Assembly (NCBI RefSeq): GCF_001613545.1
Contig: NZ_BDCO01000002.1
Span: 1,178,001 to 1,242,000, forward strand
Length of the DNA stretch: 64,000 nt
Source: Terrimicrobium sacchariphilum
GTDB lineage: Bacteria; Verrucomicrobiota; Verrucomicrobiia; Chthoniobacterales; Terrimicrobiaceae
Direction: 5' to 3'
Shown here piece after piece: positions 1 through 9,400 of this stretch. The notes below the pieces were generated by a model. It worked only from the letters and a program-made list of their open reading frames with translations, made no database searches and had not been told where the DNA came from. Position 1 is the first letter of the stretch; every line of letters begins with the position of its first letter. Both the position numbers and the translations under genes were made by a program.

Positions 1-2
1 AA

Positions 3-14
3 TCGCTTAAGCGA
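3..14. promoter_or_regulatory. Palindrome TCGCTTAAGCGA, candidate LacI-type operator
   Basis: This is a perfect 12-bp palindrome about 210 bp upstream of the LacI-family gene. Its core GCTTAAGC recurs at 200-207, just before that gene. It is inferred to be bound by the adjacent regulator. Confidence 0.4.
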
Positions 15-199
15 ATTATTGGCTTATCCGGGGTGAAGCTTCCGTCCTCCCATCAGGCATTGCTGGAAGAAGTAAAGGTTTCTGGAGATAAAATGAAAAT
101 ATCAAACCGCTTGAATATAAAGGCTTGCGTTGATTCCCCGACGTCAGGTCGCAGTGACAGAAAAATTCCAAATTCCCAATTGACTGGGAGCAAAAATCA

Positions 200-216
200 G
201 CTTAAGCGTATAAGCA
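200..216. promoter_or_regulatory. GCTTAAGCGTATAAGCA, candidate operator at the LacI start
   Basis: It contains the perfect 8-bp palindrome GCTTAAGC and also the inverted arms GCTTA/TAAGC separated by six bases. It ends five bases before the regulator ATG at 221, a position suited to autorepression. A 15/17 match lies inside the prepilin gene at 2496-2512. Confidence 0.4.
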
Positions 217-220
217 ATCT

Positions 221-1270
221 ATGAAGCGCAAGTCGACCATGGCGGAAGTTGCGAAACTGGCGGGGGTTTCCGCGTCGGTGGTTTCGTATGTTTTGAATGG
301 CCGTGCAGTGGAAATGAGAATTCCTTCCGCCACGCAGGAGCGGGTGATGGAGGCCTGTCGTGAACTGGATTATCGGCGCGACTACCTGGCGAGCGCGATG
401 GCGGGCAAGCGTACCAAGGTTATCGGGGTGCTTTTCTGTAATAGCCGCGGGGATTTCATGAGCGACATCCTGAGCGGCATTTACGACGTCCTGCGGGAGA
501 ACGACCACCAGGTTGCGCTGACGATCGTGGACGACAATGTGAATATCGAGCGGGCCGATCTGGAGTCGCTCATACATCGGCGCGTGGATGGCATTGTGGC
601 CTTTCCGATCTGGGAGACACGCCCTGGCGACCATTGGCGCAAGGCGGTCGATTCCGGCATCCCGGTGATGTTTCTCAACATCGTGCCTAATGGCGTCAAT
701 GCCCCATCGATCGATATCGACAACTTCCAGGGAGGCCGCGAGGCCGCCCGGCTTGCGGTCCAGAATGGCTGTGAGGAGGCGGTGATGTACGAGTGCACGA
801 CTGGCACGCCTGGCCTGTCGGCGCGTGACGCCGGATTTGCACACGAGATCCGGCAGCTCGGAGTTCCTTTGCGGCGGATTCCCATGTCTTCCACTGGCGA
901 AGCGTTGGCGGAATGCCTCGTCTCCGCGGAAAAAGTGACGGGATTCTTTGTCTCACGTGCCTCGGATTTTGTTCCTCCCCTTCGCCGTCTGGTGGAGGAG
1001 GGTGTCGAGTTTGATTCCCGACACGTCTTTGTCACCATCGGCAGCGCGCCCGAGGCCCATTTCATTGCCAACCCCTGGTTCATGCTTCCGCATCCGGCCC
1101 GTCAAATGGGTCGCCTGGCGGCGGCCAAGCTGTTGGAAAGCATTCGCAACGAGAACTGCCCGATCGAGAAGATCGTTCTCCCCCATCATTGGACAGCCAA
1201 TGCAGCCGCCAGGGAATTGCTGGCCGGCGACGTACCGATTACCGAGGAGCGCCAAACCCGCTCTCTGTAA
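221..1270 (+). CDS. LacI-family transcriptional regulator
   Basis: This 349-residue cytoplasmic repressor should control the genes that follow in response to a sugar. The N-terminus is a LacI helix-turn-helix (AEVAKLAGVSASVVSYVLNG at about residues 8-27), followed by the hinge and a two-lobed periplasmic-binding-protein-like sensor from about residue 65 to 335, with the usual DGIVAFP segment near residue 130. Length is normal for LacI. No clear Shine-Dalgarno precedes the ATG; a second ATG lies six codons in. It is followed after 26 bp by a PEP-CTERM gene in the same direction. GCTTAAGC palindromes upstream suggest autoregulation. The ligand cannot be read from sequence. Confidence 0.93.
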   Translation: MKRKSTMAEVAKLAGVSASVVSYVLNGRAVEMRIPSATQERVMEACRELDYRRDYLASAMAGKRTKVIGVLFCNSRGDFMSDILSGIYDVLRENDHQVALTIVDDNVNIERADLESLIHRRVDGIVAFPIWETRPGDHWRKAVDSGIPVMFLNIVPNGVNAPSIDIDNFQGGREAARLAVQNGCEEAVMYECTTGTPGLSARDAGFAHEIRQLGVPLRRIPMSSTGEALAECLVSAEKVTGFFVSRASDFVPPLRRLVEEGVEFDSRHVFVTIGSAPEAHFIANPWFMLPHPARQMGRLAAAKLLESIRNENCPIEKIVLPHHWTANAAARELLAGDVPITEERQTRSL

Positions 1271-1296
1271 AAGCACAACATCAACATTAACTAACA

Positions 1297-1938
1297 ATGA
1301 AAAAAGCAAGGTACTCCACGACGTTCTTGTCAGGTTGTTTTCTCGCCATATGCGCCCTTTCGATCGGACGCGCTGGCGCTTCCGTGTTGATCGATCCGAT
1401 GGACTCCATCGGAAACTGGGGTGCCGGTGGCGGCCCTAACGCAAATCCCATCACGCTGGATGTTGATACCACCATCAAGACCGAGGGCACCGGTTCGCTC
1501 GACCTGACCGCGACCTTCCTCGACGTGGGCGGCGCCTATGCGGATCTCTATCTGTCGCTGTCCACTCCGCTGGACTTTAGCATGGATACCTTCAGCGTCG
1601 CGTTTCGCACGACCGACCCTGCTGCTTACGTCGTCTGGCGTCTCGGCACCGTGGAGGGTCCTGTGTATGAGGCGACGTATGTCCCCACGGCGGCCAACAC
1701 CTGGGGCACCATCTCGTTTACCGCGAGCGACTTCACCTCCAACGTGGCCAACCTCCAGAATGTGAACCTGATCCAGTTTCGTGTCATCGGCGATGCGGTG
1801 GGCAGCTTCCCAACCACGGTTTCCAACCACTTTGACAATCTGCAGATTGTCCCCGAACCCCAAACCTATGCGCTTCTGCTCGTGGGCGGTCTTTTCTTTC
1901 TCGTAGCCCGCCGCTCACGCTCAAGCGTGCGCGCCTGA
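1297..1938 (+). CDS. PEP-CTERM sorting-domain surface protein
   Basis: This 213-residue exported protein has an N-terminal signal peptide (MKKARYST then a hydrophobic core, cleavage near residue 29). A beta-rich body resembles carbohydrate-binding jelly rolls. The C-terminus is a typical PEP-CTERM tail: VPEP at residues 185-188, a hydrophobic helix ending in FFLVARR, and a basic end. In families with this tail the protein is processed by an exosortase and held at or released from the cell surface; no exosortase gene is in this window. It follows a LacI gene and begins the operon-like run to 12219. The function of the body is unknown; glycan or matrix binding is an inference. Confidence 0.88.
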   Translation: MKKARYSTTFLSGCFLAICALSIGRAGASVLIDPMDSIGNWGAGGGPNANPITLDVDTTIKTEGTGSLDLTATFLDVGGAYADLYLSLSTPLDFSMDTFSVAFRTTDPAAYVVWRLGTVEGPVYEATYVPTAANTWGTISFTASDFTSNVANLQNVNLIQFRVIGDAVGSFPTTVSNHFDNLQIVPEPQTYALLLVGGLFFLVARRSRSSVRA

Positions 1939-1948
1939 TATATCGCAC

Positions 1949-2470
1949 ATGAAAACCTCTCTCTTCTATCTGGCGGTATTTGCGGGGATGGGGCTGGTGA
2001 ACCTCTCTCCGCTGCAAGCCGGGGACATCTCTCTGGATTTCAAGCAAAGCGCCATCCGGGAGGAAAAAGGCAGCCAGTTGGCTTCCGGTACGTTTTCGGT
2101 GAAGGGCAACGATCTCTCTATCAAGGTGGAGACCTCGGCTTCATCGGAGTTCGACTTTTACCGTTTGGTCATCCCTGCCTCCGGCCAGGTGGATGTGGGC
2201 GCGAAGTTTGTCATGGAGGCGGATGTCACCCTCGCATCCGAAAACTTCCTCGACATCGTTCTGCAAACCGATGGTGGCACGCAGATATTTCACGCCATCA
2301 AGGAGTCCGTTTCCGGGCGCATCGAGATCCCAATCCGGGATTTCTCAGTGAGCGGCGAAGGGGCCTTTCCTTATAATATTGTCGAGATTCGGCTCATGGT
2401 TTCCGGCGACAAAAGCGCCGAGACGGGCGAGGATACTATCGTTATTAAGAAACTGGAGATTCTGGAGTGA
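1949..2470 (+). CDS. Small secreted beta-sandwich protein, carbohydrate-binding-like
   Basis: This 173-residue protein has a signal peptide (MKTSLFYLAVFAGMGLVNLSPLQA) and a single predicted beta-sandwich (IKVETSASSEFDFYRLVIPASGQVDVGAKF...) resembling the non-catalytic glycan-binding domains of multidomain glycosidases. No catalytic motif is visible. It starts 10 bp after the PEP-CTERM gene and its TGA overlaps the next gene's GTG start, so the three are probably co-translated. Similar small secreted proteins occur in the other modules (22192, 40043, 57174), which points to a shared accessory role such as substrate capture. The family assignment is tentative. Confidence 0.7.
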   Translation: MKTSLFYLAVFAGMGLVNLSPLQAGDISLDFKQSAIREEKGSQLASGTFSVKGNDLSIKVETSASSEFDFYRLVIPASGQVDVGAKFVMEADVTLASENFLDIVLQTDGGTQIFHAIKESVSGRIEIPIRDFSVSGEGAFPYNIVEIRLMVSGDKSAETGEDTIVIKKLEILE

Positions 2471-3108
2471 AGATGCACTTTCTTTTGCCCAAATTGCTCA
2501 AGCGCATAAGCAGGCGCGAGGCCTTCTCGCTGATGGAGGTCCTGGCCAGTGTGGCGATCATTGCGATCCTCGCAGCCTTGATCACTCCCCTGGCGGGACG
2601 GATGAGGGATCAGGCAAACCGGGCAAAGTGCATCTCAAACCAACGGCAGATATTTGTGGGTGTTAGTACCTACGCCACGGATCATAATAGCGAGGTGCCG
2701 TCCGCGCGGCCCGTGGCCCAGCAGGGGGAAACTTATCAGGGGCACATTTATAACGACGACACCTACGGCGCGTTGCTCCTGCTTTATCCCGGGTACGTGT
2801 CGGACAAGCGGGTGTTTGTCTGCCCCTCTGACAGGGAGAGCAATCGCCGCCGCTGGGAGGCCGACCAGATGTCGGGACTCTATACGAGCTACTTTGCCTA
2901 TCGCGATCTCGATAGCAATGGCGACCGCGTCAGGCGGTTCATCGCGACCGATCCCAACTACGCCGGGCGCCTCCCTCTCTTTGGGGATGCCGCCAGGAGC
3001 AACTTTCACAAGACCGGCTATAACGTCACATTCATGGACGGGCATTCGGAATTCGTGCCCGCCGAGATGTATCAAAAGGCCCCCTATGTGAACTTCTTTT
3101 GGGAGTAG
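2467..3108 (+). CDS. Prepilin-type protein, GspG/DUF1559-like pseudopilin
   Basis: This 213-residue protein has a type IV prepilin leader: basic residues, then A19|FSLMEVLA with Glu at +5 and a hydrophobic helix to about residue 45. Ala rather than Gly sits before the cut site. The C-terminal half carries the FMDGHSEFV signature seen in Planctomycetes/Verrucomicrobia pilin-like proteins (H-x9-DG type), plus a CPSDRE segment with a CISNQRQ motif after the helix. It would be processed by a prepilin peptidase and act in a pseudopilus or surface fibre. The GTG start overlaps the previous stop by four bases. An intragenic copy of the local GCTTAAGC-type palindrome lies at 2496-2512. Confidence 0.88.
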   Translation: MKMHFLLPKLLKRISRREAFSLMEVLASVAIIAILAALITPLAGRMRDQANRAKCISNQRQIFVGVSTYATDHNSEVPSARPVAQQGETYQGHIYNDDTYGALLLLYPGYVSDKRVFVCPSDRESNRRRWEADQMSGLYTSYFAYRDLDSNGDRVRRFIATDPNYAGRLPLFGDAARSNFHKTGYNVTFMDGHSEFVPAEMYQKAPYVNFFWE

Positions 3109-3131
3109 TCTTTACAAGCAAGGCGTACCTC

Positions 3132-6100
3132 ATGCGTTTCCTCCATCTTCTTCTGTTCGGAGTCCTTCTTCTGGCGGCCTGCGCCGCAGCCTCGGCGAAA
3201 AGCCTGCTCGTGGTCGCCGGAGACAACTACGAGGAGTTTCACACCTTCCGGCACTACATCGATCCCGCGATCAGGCAGAGCCTCGAGAAGGATGGCTGGG
3301 TGGTGGGGGAATGCTCATGGGATGCCCTCACCGAGGAGACGCTGGGCCGTTTCCAGGCGGTGATCTTCCTCCAGACCCCCGATACCTTCATCAAGGCCGA
3401 CAAGGATGCGAGGTTGGGTCGTATGCAGACTCTCCTGCGGGATTATCTCTCCCGTGGCGGCGGAGTGCTCATCTTTCCCGATCTCTTCCGGGGGACGGTG
3501 CACAAAACGATCAATGCCTGGCTGGAACCCTACGGCATCAAGGCGCTCCCTCAGACCGTCCAGGAAACTCCCCGCGGCCAGCACCCTTTTGAAGCCTATC
3601 CGGCCATGGGCGTGGCTGGCACGGGCAATATCGCCAGGGATGCGCTCACCGATGGAGTCTCGCGATTCGTCTATCCGGAGGGAAATGAATTGACTACGAC
3701 CTTCCAGGCTGGTGCCGACTGGAGGGTCCTGGTACGCGGGGAGAAGACGGCTCAATCCGTCCCGAACGAGGGCGTGGTGGAATCCGATCCGCTCTTTTCC
3801 GAGGAGCCTCCCATCGTGGCCGTGCGGGAGGCCGGGGGCGGCCGCATGGCATACTGGTCGGGACATTCCTCATTTTTCATCCTGAAGCCTTATCACCCCT
3901 ACTGGGACGAGGGCCGTGTCCTCAAGGAGGGCGACGACCTGCGTCTCCTGGAAAATCTCCTCGCCTGGCTGGCGGGCTCGTCTGCCAGTCAGCTCGGGGG
4001 ATTCACCAGCGAGGAGCAGACAGGCATCTTTCATTTTGAACAGGCGAGGGAGAGAAACATCTCCCAGGAGCAGCGGATTCCCGGTTCGCCCCGGCGCGGC
4101 GTGATTGGGCTGCAATCCCGGCTGAGCGGCGGCTCCCTATCGATCACCGATCTTTGCACGCAGGCCCGGCAGCTCGGGCTCGACTATGTTGTATTCACCG
4201 AGGATGCCGCTGCCGTATCGTCCGCCGATGTCTGGGAGGACTATGTCAAAGCCTGCGCCGAGGCCTCGGGTCCGGATTTTCTCGCTTTCCCCGGCGTGCT
4301 GGTGGAAAGCCCTGAGACTCATGACCGCGCCGTGGCCTTCAATCTTCGCAAACCCTGGCCGGAAACGCCATGGAATGTTGGCGACTTCGAGTCCTTCGTC
4401 CGGATCGGCGTGAACAACGCCTGGCGCGCCTTTTTCGCGCTGATTGATCCAGATGCCGCGCCTGTCCCGCTGGCGAATCAGGGAGCGGTCAATGCGATCG
4501 CGGTGGACTCCTCCTCCTCCGACGAGACCCAGGGCAGGCCGACGGCGGCTGGCATCTTCCAGCGTACCCAGCGCGAGATGTGGGGGCTGGCTCCCATCCG
4601 GTACCGCAGCGTACGGACGGAGAAGGAACTGACGGAAGCCGCCGAGACCGGCACGACCTTGCTTTACTCGGAAAAATGGGGAGGCGATTTTCGCGTCTCG
4701 CAGGACGAGATCACTTTCTCCGCCGTTGCTGACGGTCCGGTGCTGAAGAGCTTTTCGGCCTCCGGCGAAAGCACGTGGACGCCGCCGTTCTCCAGCCGCT
4801 ACCGGGGACGCGTGGAGATCGAGCACCTCGTGCAGGGGCAGGTCGTGGAGCTGTGGTTCGGCCAGAATCGCATGCGGGCGGTGACCGCCCAGTCGTCCAC
4901 GGTAGCCTTCCCGTTCAGTTTTGTTGCGGAAGGTTCCGGCCATCTTTTCGTCCGGGTGTTGGATCAGGAAAAACAGACGATTCTCCAGGCATCTGCGCTG
5001 AAGTTTGCCAAGGTGCGGTTCAACTCCTTCGTCGGTTCTGATCGCATGAACGGCTATTGGTATCCCGTGCGCGAGGCGAAGCCCGATACGCCGGGGAGTA
5101 TTTTCATCGAGGGCAAATACGGTGTCATCGGCACCTCGGTGTATCCGCAACTCGCGTGGGGAGATCACTGGCAGTTCCGCTCGGAGAACCAGAACCTGTC
5201 GGAGCCGCTGGGATTTGAGGTCGGCGCGCCTCCGGGCACCATCGACCGGATGTGGGCGGGCTTTTACCTGAAGACGCCTGCCGGATGGGAGTCGCTCGCG
5301 CCGTGGAGAGGCATGAGCTACTTCAGCTCCGATGCCGCCGTGTGGACGGACTCGCCGATCGCTGAACGCCAGGAAAGCAAAGTGGACGGCCGCAAGGAGA
5401 TCCGCGTCGAGCGCTCCATGCTCCTCGATCGCAAGACCGATGTCACCGGGTATCGCTGGGACGATCACGCCATCCTCTGGGTTTCTGCCGAGGCGGTCGC
5501 CAGGGAGGCGTCGCTACCAGAGGCGCGGGTTCTTGCTCTCAGGTTGGGCGACTCGCGAGGCAAATTCTCCACCCAGTCGATCTTGCGCGCCTCCGGGGAG
5601 CTCGAGAAGTCGGGGTTGTCCATCGGGCAGCGATTTCAGCTTCATGCCGGCGACGGCTTCTCGCTCGGGGACCTGCCGATGGGAATGGTCTCGATCTGGG
5701 CGCTGCAGGATCTGGATGGCGAGGTATTGGCTGATGCCGACCGTGCGACACTCCAGCTCTTCCCGCCTGCGGAAAGCTGGCCTCCTGCGACGGGCGATCG
5801 CGTGACGGCATCCTATCTGGTCGTCATCTCTCGTCATCAATCCGGGCAGCCTCGCGAGCTCGACAGCGTCCGCGCTGCCGTTTTCTCCGACAATTTCTGG
5901 CAGGCGGAGGCGGATCGGAAAAAGCCGGCGGGGGATGGGATTTCTCGGTTCCGCCAGCTTGTGTCGCTGGGCGGAGGTGTTCGTGGTGGTTGGGGGACAT
6001 GGAGCCGCCCGGGGTGCGCCTGGCGGGCCGAGATTCGTGATTTCGCTCCGGGTTCCGGCGTCGGGATCCTGAGTCGCAACGATGGCGGCTGGACCTGGCG

Positions 6101-6404
6101 GCAGATCGAGACCGCTGGAGAGCGCGGCATGGTGTTTGTGGAGGCCACTACAAAAGAGCGGGCCTTCCTCGGCCAGCCCATCCTGTGCGACATCCCCTCC
6201 GTGAAGATCGAGCTCGGAACCCTCGATCCCCAGGGCAAGGCCTGGAAGGTCTCCCTTCACAACCCGACGGCTCAACCCGTCTCCACCAGGCTCCGCGTGC
6301 ATCCGGACCTGGCCCGCATCGTCAAGATCGACGATCCCGCCTGCACCGTGAAACCCGGCGAAACAGTGGTTCGTACATTGGAACTCAATTCAGAAGGACG
6401 TTAA
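3132..6404 (+). CDS. Giant exported protein: amidotransferase-like + degenerate PHP-like + beta domains
   Basis: This protein has 1090 residues from the ATG at 3132, chosen because it begins a clean signal peptide with a possible lipobox (LAAC17) and is preceded by AAGG; the open frame runs 11 codons further upstream. Residues ~24-280 resemble a ThuA/class I glutamine-amidotransferase-like fold (KSLLVVAGDNYEEF, GGGVLIFPD). Residues ~321-385 align with the PHP phosphoesterase start (RGVIGLQSRLSGGSLSITDL, DYVVFTED), but the metal-binding histidines are absent. The rest is beta-rich, with GSDRMNGYWYP near residue 634. The next gene is a paralogue of the same plan without a signal peptide. Function is unknown; I infer a non-catalytic or altered sugar-related role. 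TAATG overlap with the next gene. Confidence 0.8.
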   Translation: MRFLHLLLFGVLLLAACAAASAKSLLVVAGDNYEEFHTFRHYIDPAIRQSLEKDGWVVGECSWDALTEETLGRFQAVIFLQTPDTFIKADKDARLGRMQTLLRDYLSRGGGVLIFPDLFRGTVHKTINAWLEPYGIKALPQTVQETPRGQHPFEAYPAMGVAGTGNIARDALTDGVSRFVYPEGNELTTTFQAGADWRVLVRGEKTAQSVPNEGVVESDPLFSEEPPIVAVREAGGGRMAYWSGHSSFFILKPYHPYWDEGRVLKEGDDLRLLENLLAWLAGSSASQLGGFTSEEQTGIFHFEQARERNISQEQRIPGSPRRGVIGLQSRLSGGSLSITDLCTQARQLGLDYVVFTEDAAAVSSADVWEDYVKACAEASGPDFLAFPGVLVESPETHDRAVAFNLRKPWPETPWNVGDFESFVRIGVNNAWRAFFALIDPDAAPVPLANQGAVNAIAVDSSSSDETQGRPTAAGIFQRTQREMWGLAPIRYRSVRTEKELTEAAETGTTLLYSEKWGGDFRVSQDEITFSAVADGPVLKSFSASGESTWTPPFSSRYRGRVEIEHLVQGQVVELWFGQNRMRAVTAQSSTVAFPFSFVAEGSGHLFVRVLDQEKQTILQASALKFAKVRFNSFVGSDRMNGYWYPVREAKPDTPGSIFIEGKYGVIGTSVYPQLAWGDHWQFRSENQNLSEPLGFEVGAPPGTIDRMWAGFYLKTPAGWESLAPWRGMSYFSSDAAVWTDSPIAERQESKVDGRKEIRVERSMLLDRKTDVTGYRWDDHAILWVSAEAVAREASLPEARVLALRLGDSRGKFSTQSILRASGELEKSGLSIGQRFQLHAGDGFSLGDLPMGMVSIWALQDLDGEVLADADRATLQLFPPAESWPPATGDRVTASYLVVISRHQSGQPRELDSVRAAVFSDNFWQAEADRKKPAGDGISRFRQLVSLGGGVRGGWGTWSRPGCAWRAEIRDFAPGSGVGILSRNDGGWTWRQIETAGERGMVFVEATTKERAFLGQPILCDIPSVKIELGTLDPQGKAWKVSLHNPTAQPVSTRLRVHPDLARIVKIDDPACTVKPGETVVRTLELNSEGR

Positions 6405-9400
6405 TGACTGAACTAAACATCAATGAGTCCGGGCTGGATCGCCTCAACGGCAAAGCCATCCTCGGCGTATGTGCGTCGGGCGTGGCTGCGGAAGCCCGCT
6501 TCGCCGTCGATCCCGATTACAAACAGCGCCTCGAGGCCGCCGGGGCGGTGGTGAATCAGGCTTACTACGAGCAGCTCAGCGCGGATCTGCTCAGCCAGCA
6601 TGATCTGGTCTATCTGGTCGGCTTTCCCAAGACGGACAGCCCGGAGTACATCAGCCTGGTCGAGCGTGAGACGAAGCCTCTTTTGCGTGCGTTCGTGGAG
6701 CAGGGCGGCGGGCTGCTCGTGTTTGTCGACGACCACTACGGGAGATTGTTCGAGCCGTTGAATCGCTTTCTGGCCGATTTTCAAGCCGAGGTTTTATGTG
6801 AGCCGTTGTTCGAGAAAAACAGCGCCAATAACGGGAAGCTGCCTACTTCTCCCGAGATTGCCACGCTGCGCACGACGGCTCTCAATTTCCGCCATCCCGT
6901 GCTGGATGGCGTTCACGAGATCGTTGTGCCCAATGCCTGGCAGGCGGGGGTCTGGCCTCTGCGGCTCGACGCTGGCTGGGAGATCCTGGCGAGCGGTGAG
7001 GCGACGGTGGAAAGCCGCGTCCTCTGGCAGGAGCAGGTCGCGACGTTCCGGCAATCGCCGCCCTTCTGCGCTTCGCGCAGGGTGGGGGCGGGACGACTCG
7101 CCATTTTCTCCGCACACTCCACCTTCTTTCTGGGCAATGGAATGCATCGCAGATGGGACGGCCATTTCTTTGCCGAGGCCCAAAACGACCGCTTCCTCGC
7201 CAATCTCCTCGTCTGGCTCGCGGAGGAGTCAACTCGGAAGCAGGCAACTGCCTCCCTGACTCTCATCGATGAGAACCAGACGATGGACTGGTTCACCTCC
7301 GTGCCTCCGGAAAAGCAGCCGATGACATGGCCCGCGCACAAGGGCATGGTCGGTCTGCGCTCCTCGCTGAGCGGGGGCTCGCACTCGGTGGCGGAGCTTT
7401 GCCGTGCGGCAAAGGATGCCGGCTTTTCCTGGGTCGTTTTCGCCGAGAAGGAGGAAGAGTTTCCCGATGCCAACTGGCCCCGGCTGGTGGCCGAATGCGA
7501 GGCGGAGAGCAGCGAGACCTTCTCCGCGCTGCCGGGCGTGGATTTTCTGGCGCGAAATGATTTTGATAATCGCGGCATCGTCATCCTGCCGAGATTCTGG
7601 CCGCGCAAGCTGGAGAACAGGCGGTTCATCATCCAAATGATCGAGGAGGGCGGGGGATTTCTCGTCTTCTCGCAGCCGTCCGCCGCCCATATCCCGGCCT
7701 GGAACAATGGTGGTTTTCAAGGAATGGAGATTATTACCTATTCCGGAGAGGGCGAGGTGATCGGAAAGGCCTTTGATCTTTACGAGAAGCTCCAGGCACA
7801 TGACTGGTTTCAGGCTCCCATCGCCCGCTACCACGTGACGACCCCGGGGCAGATCGCTGCGCTGGCTGTGAGGAAGGGCTTGTTTCATACCTACGCGGCG
7901 GCACCCAGCCCGGGCCAGGTGCGCGACTCCCTGCCAAAGATCGAGGGCATGGAATATCAGGAGCTCTTTGTCAGCTCGGGGCCGTTGATCGAGCAGTTCT
8001 GGATGGAAGGTCCCGGAATGATCAAGGACATCTGGGAGGGCCGGTATTATGCGTGGTCGCTCGTGCCTGATGAGGTCATGACGCTTCATTGCCGCGTCTC
8101 CGGTCCCGCTCCCATTGAGGAGCTCCAGATCTGGGACGACGATCGCGTGTGTGCGGCGCAGCATCCGCGACAGGCCGTGGTCGATTTTGCCCTTCCGCGA
8201 GTCAATGACCGGCGATGTCGTTCCTACCGCCTCGTCGCGCGTGATGGCGAGGGCGGCGAAGCATGGTCCACCGCGAGAAGGGTGCGCGGCAGCCGGTTCC
8301 AGGCCCATGGGGGCGGCGACCGAATGAATACCTATGGCTCGCATTATTTTCCTCATCCGCGAGGCGAGTTCACGCTCCTGGGCGAGAGATGCTCGGCCAG
8401 CGCGACGATGCTCTTTGGCCTGGGCTGGAGACAGCACCAGTTGAACATCTATCCGCCCGTGGCGACTGTCGACTTTCACCCCGAGGGCGGCGAGTGGGGC
8501 GCTCCGGCGGGAAGGGTGGAGCGAGTCCACCTAAACCCGGTCATCCAGACGACCGAGGGATCCGAGATCGAGCGGCCGCTGGAGAGCCGCCTCGGCTTTG
8601 ACTTTGCCTCGCACGAGGCGGCTGTCCTCCACGATGGCATCCATCACTTTGAGGACGTTAATTACACCGCCGCTCTCGATGGCTACATTCCCTATGCGCG
8701 TCCCCATCTGGAAAAGTGCAGCCCCGGCGTGGCCCGCTATGGCGAGACTCGCCTCATCGACGCGGAGATGTCCTATCGCTTCGGTCGATGGAGGCCCGAG
8801 GGCGGACCTGTCGTGATGCGGATGGATGTCAAGGTCACCGCCAAGAGGGACCTGGAGATCGCTTCCTGCGATGGACTGAGCCTGCGCATCCTGGCGCTGG
8901 AGACCGATCTCGATCGCTTTGTCTCCAGCCTCCATCTTCTCGCCCCGGGATCGGAACGGCGGAGTATGGACTACCCTGAGGCATTTTCCCTTCTTCCGCT
9001 GGGCGGGCAGGGATATGTCGCCGCCTCCGAGCAGCCTTATGGGAGCTTCGGCATCTATCAAGTGGCTGGCGCTCCGTTTACAGCGCGGGCCGGGAAGGTC
9101 TCCGGCCATTGCGAGCTGGAGGTCGGCTGGCAGTTGGAAACAGGAGCGAGATTTGCCAAGGGATACACCTGGTCGGCGAGCCTGCTGCTGGTGATCACCG
9201 GCACTCCCAAAGGCGGTGACTATTTCCATCGCCTGCACGAGGCGTTGGCTGATGGAGAGGGCCGATGGACGTTCACCCGGGGAACCCGGGCGGACGCTGG
9301 GGCCTATCCGGTACGGGTCGCGGCGACGGATTACGCCGTGGCGTTCCAGCGTGTCGCCTCTCCACAACTGAACGAGTGCGGGGTGGGCGAGTTGCTGGAG

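Larger units (their letters stand above)
1..220. other. Upstream region of LacI gene, no supported gene
   Basis: I find no credible gene here. A 63-codon frame at 33-224 has no family resemblance and runs into the start of the regulator. The stretch is more AT-rich than the coding DNA and holds two GCTTAAGC-centred palindromes (listed separately), so it reads as a regulatory region. Confidence 0.5.

Noticed and set aside
33-224. 63-codon open frame before the LacI gene
   Set aside because: No family resemblance, no ribosome site, and it overlaps the operator-like repeats and the start of the regulator.
3099-3131. Upstream in-frame start of the first giant protein
   Set aside because: It would put 11 extra residues before a typical signal peptide; the ATG at 3132 is better placed behind AAGG.
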